Shown: positions 1-9,047 of the stretch, one piece after another | Layout of the letters: every line of letters starts with the position of its first letter | Numbering within the stretch: the first letter of the stretch is position 1 | NCBI GenBank assembly: GCA_021738565.1 | Contig: JAIPBT010000007.1 | Location: 1 to 64,000 of the forward strand | Length of the DNA stretch: 64,000 nt | Reading direction: 5' to 3' | Source: Bacteroidales bacterium | Lineage (GTDB): Bacteria > Bacteroidota > Bacteroidia > Bacteroidales > GCA-2748055 | Notes under the pieces: generated by a model | Told to the model about the DNA's origin: nothing | Seen by the model: the letters and a program-made list of their open reading frames with translations, nothing else | The model's database searches: none | Translations under genes and position numbers: made by a program

Positions 1-24
1 TTATGCTCGACTTCAAAACAGTCA

Positions 25-43
25 TCCCGATAATATATCGGGA
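25..43. repeat. Inverted repeat TCCCGATA-ata-TATCGGGA
   Basis: Perfect 8-bp arms around a 3-base loop. It has the same core as the palindrome at 193-212, suggesting a dispersed intergenic element or hairpin rather than a single operator. There is no T-run after it, so it is not a typical terminator. Confidence 0.6.
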
Positions 44-192
44 CTCCTGTTTTTCATCTGTCATTGCTTATTTTAATTTGTCAGATGGAGCTCGCCATGA
101 CAGCTTTTCAAAGGTTCCTTGCCTATAAAGTGTTATAATCATAATCTTAATTGTTCCGCTAACCGGCGGATCATGGCTCGGTTCAGTCATCG

Positions 193-212
193 ATCCCGAT
201 GGCTATCGGGAT
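193..212. repeat. Inverted repeat ATCCCGAT-ggct-ATCGGGAT
   Basis: Perfect 8-bp arms with a 4-base loop, sharing the CCCGAT core with the repeat at 25-43, about 160 bases away. It probably belongs to a small dispersed palindromic family; its function is unknown. Confidence 0.65.
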
Positions 213-376
213 GCTCTTGCCGCTTTCTTATCAAGCACTGCTAAATAATATGAGTTTTCTTTCTGACACTAATTTGAAAATGCGTGGTCCACAGAATTAG
301 CAAGAGATCAACAGGAACGATACTGGTTTCGGCTGCTAATATGAAAGTATCTTGTGGTCTTTTTTTAGGCAATCGG

Positions 377-817
377 TTAGCGGGACGCCCATGGTAAAAC
401 AACATAGGTATAGACCCAACAACCGGCACAGAAATTAATCCCGCACTCAAAGAAAGCAAACAGTATCAGTATGGATGCAAATATGAATGCAGGTATGGTT
501 AAACCGGCTAATGCAAATGCTGCAATCATAAACGAAAAAAAGAACCCGATCCTGGCTGCAAATATTTTAGGAGCTTTGTCAATCAGATGAACCTTAAAGT
601 TAAAATATCCGACAATCCTTTTAGAAATCCAGCTTAAAGGACTGTAGCTTAATCTGGTAAATGCCCTGATATAAAAATCAATTACCATGAAAAGGGGTAT
701 ATAAGGATTTGGTATTAACAGAAATATTCCGGTGATGATAACTACCCATAAAGCAGTTGTTCTCACAATACTTTCATTAATCCGCTCTGTTGATACTGGG
801 CAAATTATATTTCTCAT
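377..817 (-). CDS. DUF4395 family integral membrane protein
   Basis: About 146 residues, function unknown. The pattern fits the DUF4395 family: CPVS near the N-terminus followed by an R-x-N-E segment, four hydrophobic membrane segments, and a C-terminal cysteine cluster (C-x3-FCAGCW) in which the closely spaced cysteines could bind metal or be redox active. I place the start at the ATG at 817 because CPVS homologues begin close to this motif. An upstream in-frame ATG at 856 would add 13 residues and has an AAGGA directly abutting it, too close for a normal ribosome site. The gene stands alone, divergent from the broken glycosyltransferase. Confidence 0.7.
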   Translation of the reverse strand: MRNIICPVSTERINESIVRTTALWVVIITGIFLLIPNPYIPLFMVIDFYIRAFTRLSYSPLSWISKRIVGYFNFKVHLIDKAPKIFAARIGFFFSFMIAAFALAGLTIPAFIFASILILFAFFECGINFCAGCWVYTYVVLPWASR

Positions 818-965
818 CTGAAACCTGTTTTTCTTATTTGTAGCAAAAAAAATCATTCCTTACATTTATCCTTAACGATTTTCTATATTGCAGGTTCAAT
901 GGTTTAACAATGTTAACATATCTTTTCATAATTCAGCAATTAATACTTTCCGGCCACAACTGTAC

Positions 966-1979
966 ATGATGAAATCCTCTCCGGTAATATCGGTAATATT
1001 GCCATTTTACAATGCCGAAAAAACACTTGACCGTGCTGTAAAAAGCATTGTCAATCAGACTTATGACAATTTTGAACTTATTCTGGTGAATAACCTGTCC
1101 AGCGATATGAGTATTAATATTGCCTGAAAATGGGTTGTAAATGATTCCAGGATCATACTTTTGGAGGAGAAAAACCGGGGAGTTGTATATGCAAGTGAAG
1201 CAGGATTGAAAATATGCAGGGGAAAGTATATTTCCAGAATGGATGCCGATGATGAAGCCTTGCCTGAAAAAATTGAACTTCAAAAAAAACACCTTGATAC
1301 CAACCCTTCAGCAGGCGCGGTAGCATGTATGGTTGAACACGTTCCGTTACATAATGATCCCGGAGGTTTCAGAAGATTTGTGGATTGGAACAATTCAATT
1401 GTTACCTCAGAAGAGATATCCCTGAATCGCTTTATCGAACTCCCCCTTGTAAACCCAACCCTGATGTGGCGAAAAGAGATCTCCGAAAAACATGGACTGT
1501 ACAGGGAAGGTAATTTTCCTGAAGATTATGAAATGATACTGCGCTGGCTTGATTCAGATGTCAGGATAGATAAAATAGACCGTATTATGCTGAAATGGTA
1601 TGACTCTCTTTCAAGATTGACCCGGACTGATAAAAAATACAGGGACCGGTCCTTTTTTAAAATAAAGAGCATCTACCTGGAAAAATGGCTGGGAAAAAAC
1701 AATCCCTTTCACCCGATTGTTTCCGTTTGGGGAGCAAGCAGGATCAGCAGAAGAAGGGCACGTTTGCTTGAGGACCTTGGCATTGAGATCGAATTCTATA
1801 TCGATACAAAAAAGACAAGACAAATTGACAAGCAGATCGTATACTATGAAGATCTTCCTGAAACGGGAGAGATGTTTATACTTTCATATATCAGACAACT
1901 TGATAACCGCGACAGGATCCGGAGATTTTTGATCGAAAAGGGCTACAGGGAAGGAGAAAATTTCATGATGATATCCTAA
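966..1979 (+). pseudogene. Glycosyltransferase family 2, interrupted by an in-frame stop
   Basis: The N-terminal part (from the ATG at 966; a second ATG at 969) reads as a classic GT-A start: VISVILPFYNAEKTLDRAV, then SIVNQTYDNFELILVNN. A TGA at 1125-1127 stops it, but the same frame continues at once with KWVVNDSRIILLEE and then the metal-binding RMDADDE motif and LPLVNPTLMWR acceptor-side region. The last 90 residues form an extra domain beginning VSVWGASRISRR. So one base change, not a frameshift, splits a roughly 337-residue gene. TGA is used as a normal stop elsewhere in the window (for example the RND pump gene at 9045), so recoding is unlikely. Either a recent pseudogene or a sequencing error; the TTG at 1161 is not a convincing restart. 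Confidence 0.8.
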
Positions 1980-2061
1980 AAAAATCATTTATTACAGGGT
2001 TTTGTTAACTTGCGTAAAATTTCATAACGTACTTTTTACGTAAAGTTACCCCTTCAAATTG

Positions 2062-4548
2062 ATGTTATCGTTTCATACAACAGATTTAATTATGCATATG
2101 TTCCGTGTAAGCACCCTGCTGAAAATAACTGCCATCATGTTAATGCAGTTCATTTTTACTGATGAAATAAAAGGTCAGGATGCAGATTATGAATTCATTA
2201 CAATAAATACGGACAGCATCTACCAGCAAATTGCCGGTTTTGGCGGATCCCTGGCCTATTATGAGGGTTGGGTTACTGCACACCCCAATAAAGCAGGTAT
2301 CTATGAAGCAATTTTCAAGGAACTGAGTCTTGATATCCTCAGAATCAGAAATGCTTATGCTTATGACGCAAGTATGATTGAAAAAGTAAGTGAATTTAAT
2401 GTAGCTGCGGAAAATCAGCTTGGCAAACCGATCGACATACTTGTTACATCATGGGGCCCACCTGCCTACCTGAAAAGTAATAATGACAGGAAGAATGGAG
2501 GAACACTGAAATATGCGGTTGAAAACAACAATGTTAAATTTGATTATGCAGGATTTGCCCACTGGTGGAATAATTCACTTAATGCGTATGAATCAAATGG
2601 TATCTATCCGACTTATATTAGCATACAAAATGAGCCTGATTTTACAGCAACCTGGGAATCGTGTCTTCTCAGACCAACTGAGATAATCGGAGTTTCTGAC
2701 ACCATTGCAGGATATGATAGCGCGCTGGGCGCAGTGTATGATACAATTTCAAAAAGGACATATGTGCCCCGGATCCTTGGGCCTGAACCGGTCGGCATCG
2801 GATACAACGCAGTTCAGAATTATATCAATGAACTTGACATCAATAAACTGCATGGGATTGCCCACCACCTTTATCACGGTGTCGATGTCAATAATCCTTA
2901 TGCGTCAGAAGATTTCAGAATTGTTGGCGAATTGAAACCTGAGATCCCGCATTATCAAACCGAATTCTCAGGAGGGGACTGGTGGTCACTTGCAGGATTG
3001 ATCTTCAAATCACTGAATGATGAAAACGCTGTTGCATACCTTTATTGGGACCTGGCATGGCCAGGGGCAGGTCTGGTTGACATAGATAATCCATGGACAC
3101 GCAGCAGCTGGCAGAACACCGATGGTTATGCTAGAACAAAGGATTTTTATGTCTTCAAACAATTTTCAGCATTCATCCATCCCGGGTGGACCAGGTTCGC
3201 TATATCTTACAACCGTCAAGAGAGCAAGATGCTGGGATTCATTAATCCGGCAAAAGATTCTGTCGCTCTTGTTATGATAAACCTTTCTGAATCAAACAAA
3301 GTGTTGACCCCGCTAAATATTCCCGGGTTCAGGATCGACAGTGCGGAAGTGTTTTATACATCTGAATCAATGAATTGCCAGTCTGCGGGAAAATTGCAAA
3401 ACATGATCCTCGAAACCGGTCCGAAAACCATAGCGACCGTGCAGATGATAATTTCTGAAAGCAGCTCCGATGCATTGATTGAGGAAATACAATTGCAGCC
3501 GGCAGATACAATAATCGATTCCCGGCTCGATTCCCTTGATCTTAACCCTCAGATTGTTCCTGAAAATGCTTCCAACAAAACGTTGTTCTGGCAGATCACA
3601 AAAGGAGATACAATCGCTGCAATTTCCCAGTCAGGAATGCTCAAAGCCCTTGGGACCCATGATGGGATTGCAGGTGTAAAAGCTACAGCAGTGGATGGTT
3701 CCGGTGTATTCGCCACCCGCGAAATATCTGTCATCAACCAGGTGCTGGTTGAAAGCATAGAAATAAAGGCATCCGCCGGAAGGATCAATACCCCCGAAGG
3801 GACCATTCAATACACAGTTACAGTGTATCCCGACCAGGCATTCAATATGGATCTTGTATGGGAAATAATTAGCGGGACAGATATTGCCACCCTATCACAG
3901 GAGGGATTATTGACAGCACTGGGAACCGGAGATGGCCAGGTGACCATAAGGGTTTCAACCACTGACGGATCAGGTGTGTTTGAAGAATTCACAGTGAATA
4001 TTTCCAACCAGATCCCTGTAACTTCGGTAACTATTTCATCCTTTACAACAACGATCGATGAATTCATGGGATCCCTGCAGTTGCATGCTTCTGTTTTGCC
4101 GGAGAATGCATCAGATACGACTGTTGCATGGAGCGTTGAACAAAATGACACCCTTGCAAAAATTGATCAGTCAGGGCTGCTACATGCAACCGGAATTGCC
4201 AATGGATTTGTCTACGTAATTGCCACCGCCAATGATGCTTCCGGTTTATCGGACCAGTTGGAAATTGAAATAACCGGACAGGATAATTCAGCATTGTTTC
4301 CATTCGGTTCAGACATGAAATTTGACATTTTCAAACATGCCTTAAGGTATAAAATACCTCAAAGGCACATCCCCGGAATACTGCGTATTTATTCAACGGC
4401 AGGCAAACTTTTGTACCAGGAAAAAATAGAACCAGGGCAAACAAGTGGAAATATTTTTCTGGAACCCAATGGGCGGGAGATTTTGCTTTTAGAATATACT
4501 GATTTTTCGGAACAAGTGACCATCCCATTGATAATGACCGGAGGATAA
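2062..4548 (+). CDS. Secreted GH30-family glycosidase with three Big_2 Ig-like domains
   Basis: About 828 residues. A signal peptide (most plausible start ATG 2062, with alternatives at 2092 and 2098 that fit the MFRVSTLLK signal better) is followed by a GH30 (beta/alpha)8 catalytic domain at about 40-460: QIAGFGG near the front, the acid/base Glu191 in SIQNEPD and the nucleophile Glu301 in YQTEFSGGDWW. This arrangement is known from glucuronoxylanases and related GH30 enzymes, so a xylan-type substrate is likely but inferred. Then come three bacterial Ig-like (Big_2) repeats (about 475-745), each ending in NQ and carrying SG-LL-ALGTGDG. The C-terminal 80 residues resemble a T9SS sorting domain but lack the usual basic end. 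It is upstream of, but separate from, the efflux operon. Confidence 0.85.
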   Translation: MLSFHTTDLIMHMFRVSTLLKITAIMLMQFIFTDEIKGQDADYEFITINTDSIYQQIAGFGGSLAYYEGWVTAHPNKAGIYEAIFKELSLDILRIRNAYAYDASMIEKVSEFNVAAENQLGKPIDILVTSWGPPAYLKSNNDRKNGGTLKYAVENNNVKFDYAGFAHWWNNSLNAYESNGIYPTYISIQNEPDFTATWESCLLRPTEIIGVSDTIAGYDSALGAVYDTISKRTYVPRILGPEPVGIGYNAVQNYINELDINKLHGIAHHLYHGVDVNNPYASEDFRIVGELKPEIPHYQTEFSGGDWWSLAGLIFKSLNDENAVAYLYWDLAWPGAGLVDIDNPWTRSSWQNTDGYARTKDFYVFKQFSAFIHPGWTRFAISYNRQESKMLGFINPAKDSVALVMINLSESNKVLTPLNIPGFRIDSAEVFYTSESMNCQSAGKLQNMILETGPKTIATVQMIISESSSDALIEEIQLQPADTIIDSRLDSLDLNPQIVPENASNKTLFWQITKGDTIAAISQSGMLKALGTHDGIAGVKATAVDGSGVFATREISVINQVLVESIEIKASAGRINTPEGTIQYTVTVYPDQAFNMDLVWEIISGTDIATLSQEGLLTALGTGDGQVTIRVSTTDGSGVFEEFTVNISNQIPVTSVTISSFTTTIDEFMGSLQLHASVLPENASDTTVAWSVEQNDTLAKIDQSGLLHATGIANGFVYVIATANDASGLSDQLEIEITGQDNSALFPFGSDMKFDIFKHALRYKIPQRHIPGILRIYSTAGKLLYQEKIEPGQTSGNIFLEPNGREILLLEYTDFSEQVTIPLIMTGG

Positions 4549-4585
4549 TTATCATTACGCTGTGATTACATATTGACAATATTAC

Positions 4586-4593
4586 TATTTTTG
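4586..4593 (+). promoter_or_regulatory. Possible -7 box (TATTTTTG) for the efflux operon
   Basis: Matches the Bacteroidota TAnnTTTG -7 element, 27 bases before the adaptor start codon. No TTTG -33 box at the expected spacing was seen, so this rests on the -7 box alone. Confidence 0.35.
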
Positions 4594-4620
4594 GTGATTG
4601 TATGATTATAAACTGAATTG

Positions 4621-5808
4621 ATGAAAAAGATTGACAGAAGAATAATTATTGTTCTTTCCTTTCTGTTTATTGTTGCACTCTCTTACGGTATCATGAGATT
4701 TCTGATTGCACAGAAGGAGGAAGCCCCTGCTTTTAAATCTTTTGAAGCAAAAAGATTTGTAAGGGCCGATATCATCACTTATGGTGAGGTTATTTCACCC
4801 GTTTCTGAAACAGGCCGCATGTCATCCATTGCACAGGTAAACCTTTCTGCAGAGGCATCCGGAAAAATAGAACAGGGGGATATCATGCTGAAAAAGGGGG
4901 GAAACTTTAAAAAAGGTGATGTTATTTTCAGTATCTACCGCGACGAGGCTGCACTGGCTTTAAAAGCCAAAAAAAGCCAGTTTTTAAACACCCTTGCCTT
5001 GTTGCTCCCGGATATCGCGGTTGATTTTCCTGAAAATGAGGAAACATTCCGACAGTTCTTTTCATCCATTGATATGGAAAAACCACTGCCTGACTTCCCG
5101 ATTATTGATAATGAGAAGCTAAAGATATTTCTTGCAGGAAGAAATGTGCTCAGTGAATATTACAACATCCGGAAAGATGAACTGCAGTTAAGCAGACATG
5201 TAATCACGGCGCCTTTTAACGGGACCCTGACCGATGTCTTTCTTGAGGTAGGCGCTTATACGAATACAGGCGGAACGGTTGCCCGGGCCATTCGTACCGA
5301 CCAACTTGAACTTGAAGTCCCATTGCGAAGAGATGATGCGTTGTGGGTGAGGATCGGAGATCCGGTAAAAGTCAGTTCTGATTCAAGGTCACACACCTGG
5401 CAGGGAACTGTTACAAGGAAGGGAATGCTGGTAGATGAAAACACACAATCCCAGAGTGTTTATGTTCACATCAAAAATAACACAGATCAGCCTTTACTTG
5501 CAGGAGAATTTCTTTCCGCATCTTTCCCGGGAAGACCCATAAAAGGAGTAATGGAAATTCCCAGGAACGCAGTGTTCAATACCAATGAAGTTTTCATTGT
5601 AAATGAACGAAGACTGGTAAAAGAGAAGATCAATATAATTAAGGTAAATACCAATACCCTGCTCTTCAATGGTCCGTATCCGGGAGATACCCTTGTGGTA
5701 CAATCACTGATCAATGTATTTGAAGGTACACAGGTAACAACAAGCCTTGACAATTCAACAGCTCAAAACGGCAGACAATTCAAAGGACGCCCTGACAACA
5801 ATCAATAA
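4621..5808 (+). CDS. RND efflux periplasmic adaptor (membrane fusion protein, HlyD/AcrA type)
   Basis: About 395 residues. An N-terminal membrane anchor (about 8-28) precedes a biotinyl-lipoyl-like half (VNLSAEASGKIEQG ... GGNFKKGDVIFSI), a helical hairpin with the unusual AFLNTLALLLPD-type insert, the second lipoyl half (VITAPFNGTLTDVFLEVGAY), and a beta-barrel domain (GDPVKVSSD ... QSQSVYVHI). It should bridge the inner-membrane pump and the TolC channel encoded immediately downstream (20-bp gap, then a 4-bp overlap). The ATG at 4621 is preferred over the TTG immediately before it. No local regulator gene is present. The exported substrate cannot be told from sequence. Confidence 0.9.
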   Translation: MKKIDRRIIIVLSFLFIVALSYGIMRFLIAQKEEAPAFKSFEAKRFVRADIITYGEVISPVSETGRMSSIAQVNLSAEASGKIEQGDIMLKKGGNFKKGDVIFSIYRDEAALALKAKKSQFLNTLALLLPDIAVDFPENEETFRQFFSSIDMEKPLPDFPIIDNEKLKIFLAGRNVLSEYYNIRKDELQLSRHVITAPFNGTLTDVFLEVGAYTNTGGTVARAIRTDQLELEVPLRRDDALWVRIGDPVKVSSDSRSHTWQGTVTRKGMLVDENTQSQSVYVHIKNNTDQPLLAGEFLSASFPGRPIKGVMEIPRNAVFNTNEVFIVNERRLVKEKINIIKVNTNTLLFNGPYPGDTLVVQSLINVFEGTQVTTSLDNSTAQNGRQFKGRPDNNQ

Positions 5809-5828
5809 CTCTTAAATGAAGCTGTATT

Positions 5829-8800
5829 ATGAAGAAGATCATCGAAAGGGTTGTTGAATTCCCGATTTATGCCAACCTGCTCATTGCAGTTGTATTGCTT
5901 GCAGGGGGGATTAGTCTGATCTCTCTCAAAAAATCGTTCTTTCCCGAAATGGAAAGCAGGTATATCTCCGTTTCTGTATATTATCCCGGCGCATCTCCGG
6001 TAGAGATGGAAGAAGGGGTCACTTCGAGAATTGAGGAGGCCATCAGGGGTATTGTCGGCATCAAGGAGATAACCTCAACAAGCGTTGAAAACCGCTCAAG
6101 TGTAAGAATTGAAACTACGGGAGAATATCCTATAAACGAAGTGCTTCTGGAAATTAAGAATGCCGTGGATGGTATTTCAGCATTACCCTCTGCGGCAGAG
6201 CGTCCCATTGTTTCCAAATCACGTTCCCGGGCCCCTGCTATCAGACTGAGCCTCGTGCCTGCGGATGGCAATGAATTTGATCTGTTGACATTGAAAAGTC
6301 ATGCCCAGCAGATAGAAGAGGATTTTTTTAATTCAGGAGTGATGAGCCAGATCTCCCTGTCGGGGTATCCTCCCCTTGAAATTTCAGTCGAAATTGATGA
6401 AGCAGAATTGCTCAGGCACAACCTCACGTTCAACCATATCGTAAGGGCCATTCAGAACAACAACAGGGATGTTTCCGGGGGAGAGATCAAATCAAGGGAT
6501 GAAGAGCTGCTGATCAGGTTGCGTTCCAGAAGTGCAGATCCCAATAAAATTGGGTCGATTATCATAATGGGACAACCAGACGGCAGTTACATCAGGATAA
6601 GGGATGTGGCAGAGGTGAAAACCAAATTTGCTGACTCACCCAACCGTCGCTGGACCAATGGAAAGTCTTCTGTTTCCATCAGTGTGGATAAACTTCCCGA
6701 AGAGGACCTGGATGAGATTACCGATTATGTTAGGGAATATATTCAAACGTACAATGCGCGTAACCAGGGCGTGGAGCTGATCATAACCCGTGCTCACCTT
6801 GAGATCATACAGAGCCGGCTTAACCTGTTACTGAAAAACGGACTGATCGGGTTGATCCTTATCATAACAGCATTGTCACTTTTTCTCAGCATGAGACTTT
6901 CCCTGTGGGTTTCCATTGGTATCCCATTCAGCTTCCTTGCCATGTTCATTGTGGCACACTTCGCCGGTGTGACAATCAACCTTCAGTCACTTTTCGGGAT
7001 GATCCTTGTAATAGGGATCCTTGTTGACGACGGGATCGTAATCGCCGAAAACATCTATGTTCATTTTGAAGAAGGCAAATCCCCCATGAAAGCAGCGGTT
7101 GATGGGGCCCTTGAGGTTGCCCCTGCAGTTCTGACTTCCGTCACAACAACGATTGTTGCTTTTGGACCCTTATTGTTCCTTTCCGGAACACGGATGGAAA
7201 TGATGTATGAAGTTGCCATCGTTGTAATTGCATCCCTTTTCTTCTCACTTTTTGAAGCGTTCCTGATTTTACCGGCGCATCTGGGAAACAATAACGTGAT
7301 GGACCGCAAAAGCCTGGAAAGAAAAAAGAAAGGGATCAAAAAATACTTTCACAGGTTCCTTATCTGGTTGCGCGACGACATTTATCATTACATGCTGGAA
7401 TGGCTCATAAAATGGCGAATTATCGTTGTCGGAATTGCAACATCCTTATTTCTCATCACGGCAGGATTGTTTTTTGGAGGACACATTAAAAACACCTATT
7501 TCCCGATGGTGGATTTCGACTCATTCGAGATCAACATTGCTTTTACCCCTGGTGACGGTGAGGCACAAACACTTGCTTTTCTGGAAAGGTTTGAAAAAGC
7601 TGCATGGGAGGTAAATGAAGAAATGACCAAAGAACTGGGACTTAAGGAAGACCTGATTGAACGTACCAGTGTTCAGCTGGGGAGTGCCTTCAGGGGCCAG
7701 GAATCGGGGGGTCACGCAGGTAATGTTGATGTTTACCCTGTTGATCTTGAGGGCCTTTCAATTTCAGGAAGTGACATTTCCAACCGGGTAAGAGAAAAAA
7801 TAGGTCCTGTCCCCGAAGCCAGTAAATATACGGTAGGAGGCAGGAACTGGTGGGGAGCGCCGGTTTCAGTAGGATTAATGTCCATTAACCTGAAGGAATT
7901 GAACCAGGCTAAAGAATACCTGATCAGCCGCATGAAGGAAATGACGCAATTAAAGGATGTAACAGAAAATATAGCATTGGGAAAACAGGAAGTCCGCCTT
8001 GACCTGAAACCCAAAGCCTATTTTCTGGGTCTGGATGAAAATGAAATAGCAGGACAGGTAAGACAGGGGTTCTATGGTGCACAGGCCCAGCGCCTGCAGG
8101 TTGGAAGGGATGAACTCAGGGTATGGGTCAGGTACCCCAAATCCGGCAGGCTTACACTCGGACAAATGGAGAAAATGAAGATCAAAACTCCATCGGGAGA
8201 ATATCCATTATCAGAATTGGCTGATTATCATATCGAAAGAGGACCAGTGGCCATAAACCGCTTTCAGGGATCAAGAGAAATCAGGGTCGAAGCAGAAACG
8301 GTCGATCCTTATGCACCCGTACCCGAAATCCTTGAACAAATTGACCAGGAGGTCATGCCGGATCTTTTGTCACAATTCACCGGGGTCCGCTATATTTACC
8401 AGGGCCAGCAAAAATCCAGCAGGGAGGCAATTGATAAAGCCTTGAAATATTTTACGCTTGCATTTATCATCATCGTTATGCTGCTTATTTTTCATTTCAG
8501 AAGCGGCTATAAAGCATCAATCATCATACTCATGATTCCCATTGCCATGCTTGGCGTTATCTGGGGGCACGGATTGCATGGAAAGCCATTGTCGATGATG
8601 AGTTTGTGGGGCATGGTGGCACTTACTGGTGTCATCGTGAACGATGCCATTGTTTTTTTGGCAAAATTTGACGGACTGCTGGTAAACGGGAAAACAGTTC
8701 ATGAGGCCATCATGGAGGCAGGAAAGATACGTCTGAGACCCATTATTCTTACGAGTATTACAACCTCCATCGGCTTGTTCCCCATCATCTTTGAAAAAAG

Positions 8801-9047
8801 TGTGCAGGCCCAGTTCCTGATCCCCATGGCGATCAGCCTTGCATACGGCGTGGCCATAGGAACCATATTCATCCTGATATTCTTCCCGGTACTGATCATG
8901 CTTTTGAGCGATTTCAGAGTCTACACAAAATACCTGTGGACCGGTAAAAGACCGGAAAGGGAAGATGTGGAAACAGCCGTTGTACTTCACAGGAAAAAAC
9001 TGGCATACGAGCAGAATGGAAAGAATGAACAAAACAAAGAGCAATGA
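5829..9047 (+). CDS. RND-family efflux pump, inner-membrane permease (AcrB-like)
   Basis: 1072 residues, normal for the family. It carries the N-terminal transmembrane segment and porter-domain signature (YYPGASPVEMEEGVTSRIEEAIRGI), the first transmembrane bundle with the proton-relay pair in GILVDDGIVIAENI, two large periplasmic loops, and the second bundle (MMSLWGMVALTGVIVNDAIV). It uses the proton gradient to export small molecules through the adaptor and TolC partner in the same operon. The last coding bases overlap the TolC start (ATGA). The C-terminus is short and charged. The second half has an NDA motif where AcrB has a Lys-bearing helix, as in many Bacteroidota pumps, so drug specificity should not be assumed. 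Confidence 0.95.
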   Translation: MKKIIERVVEFPIYANLLIAVVLLAGGISLISLKKSFFPEMESRYISVSVYYPGASPVEMEEGVTSRIEEAIRGIVGIKEITSTSVENRSSVRIETTGEYPINEVLLEIKNAVDGISALPSAAERPIVSKSRSRAPAIRLSLVPADGNEFDLLTLKSHAQQIEEDFFNSGVMSQISLSGYPPLEISVEIDEAELLRHNLTFNHIVRAIQNNNRDVSGGEIKSRDEELLIRLRSRSADPNKIGSIIIMGQPDGSYIRIRDVAEVKTKFADSPNRRWTNGKSSVSISVDKLPEEDLDEITDYVREYIQTYNARNQGVELIITRAHLEIIQSRLNLLLKNGLIGLILIITALSLFLSMRLSLWVSIGIPFSFLAMFIVAHFAGVTINLQSLFGMILVIGILVDDGIVIAENIYVHFEEGKSPMKAAVDGALEVAPAVLTSVTTTIVAFGPLLFLSGTRMEMMYEVAIVVIASLFFSLFEAFLILPAHLGNNNVMDRKSLERKKKGIKKYFHRFLIWLRDDIYHYMLEWLIKWRIIVVGIATSLFLITAGLFFGGHIKNTYFPMVDFDSFEINIAFTPGDGEAQTLAFLERFEKAAWEVNEEMTKELGLKEDLIERTSVQLGSAFRGQESGGHAGNVDVYPVDLEGLSISGSDISNRVREKIGPVPEASKYTVGGRNWWGAPVSVGLMSINLKELNQAKEYLISRMKEMTQLKDVTENIALGKQEVRLDLKPKAYFLGLDENEIAGQVRQGFYGAQAQRLQVGRDELRVWVRYPKSGRLTLGQMEKMKIKTPSGEYPLSELADYHIERGPVAINRFQGSREIRVEAETVDPYAPVPEILEQIDQEVMPDLLSQFTGVRYIYQGQQKSSREAIDKALKYFTLAFIIIVMLLIFHFRSGYKASIIILMIPIAMLGVIWGHGLHGKPLSMMSLWGMVALTGVIVNDAIVFLAKFDGLLVNGKTVHEAIMEAGKIRLRPIILTSITTSIGLFPIIFEKSVQAQFLIPMAISLAYGVAIGTIFILIFFPVLIMLLSDFRVYTKYLWTGKRPEREDVETAVVLHRKKLAYEQNGKNEQNKEQ

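Larger units (their letters stand above)
1..376. other. Non-coding left edge of the window
   Basis: I see no convincing gene in this stretch. It lies downstream of the minus-strand DUF4395 gene and holds two palindromes built on ATCGGG (listed separately). Short reading frames here have no recognisable protein character. The left end may be the tail of an intergenic region continuing outside the window. Confidence 0.6.

Noticed and set aside
1125-1127. Recoding of TGA (alternative genetic code)
   Set aside because: TGA is used as an ordinary stop in overlapping gene pairs here (9045-9047, 42825-42827), so a changed code is not supported.
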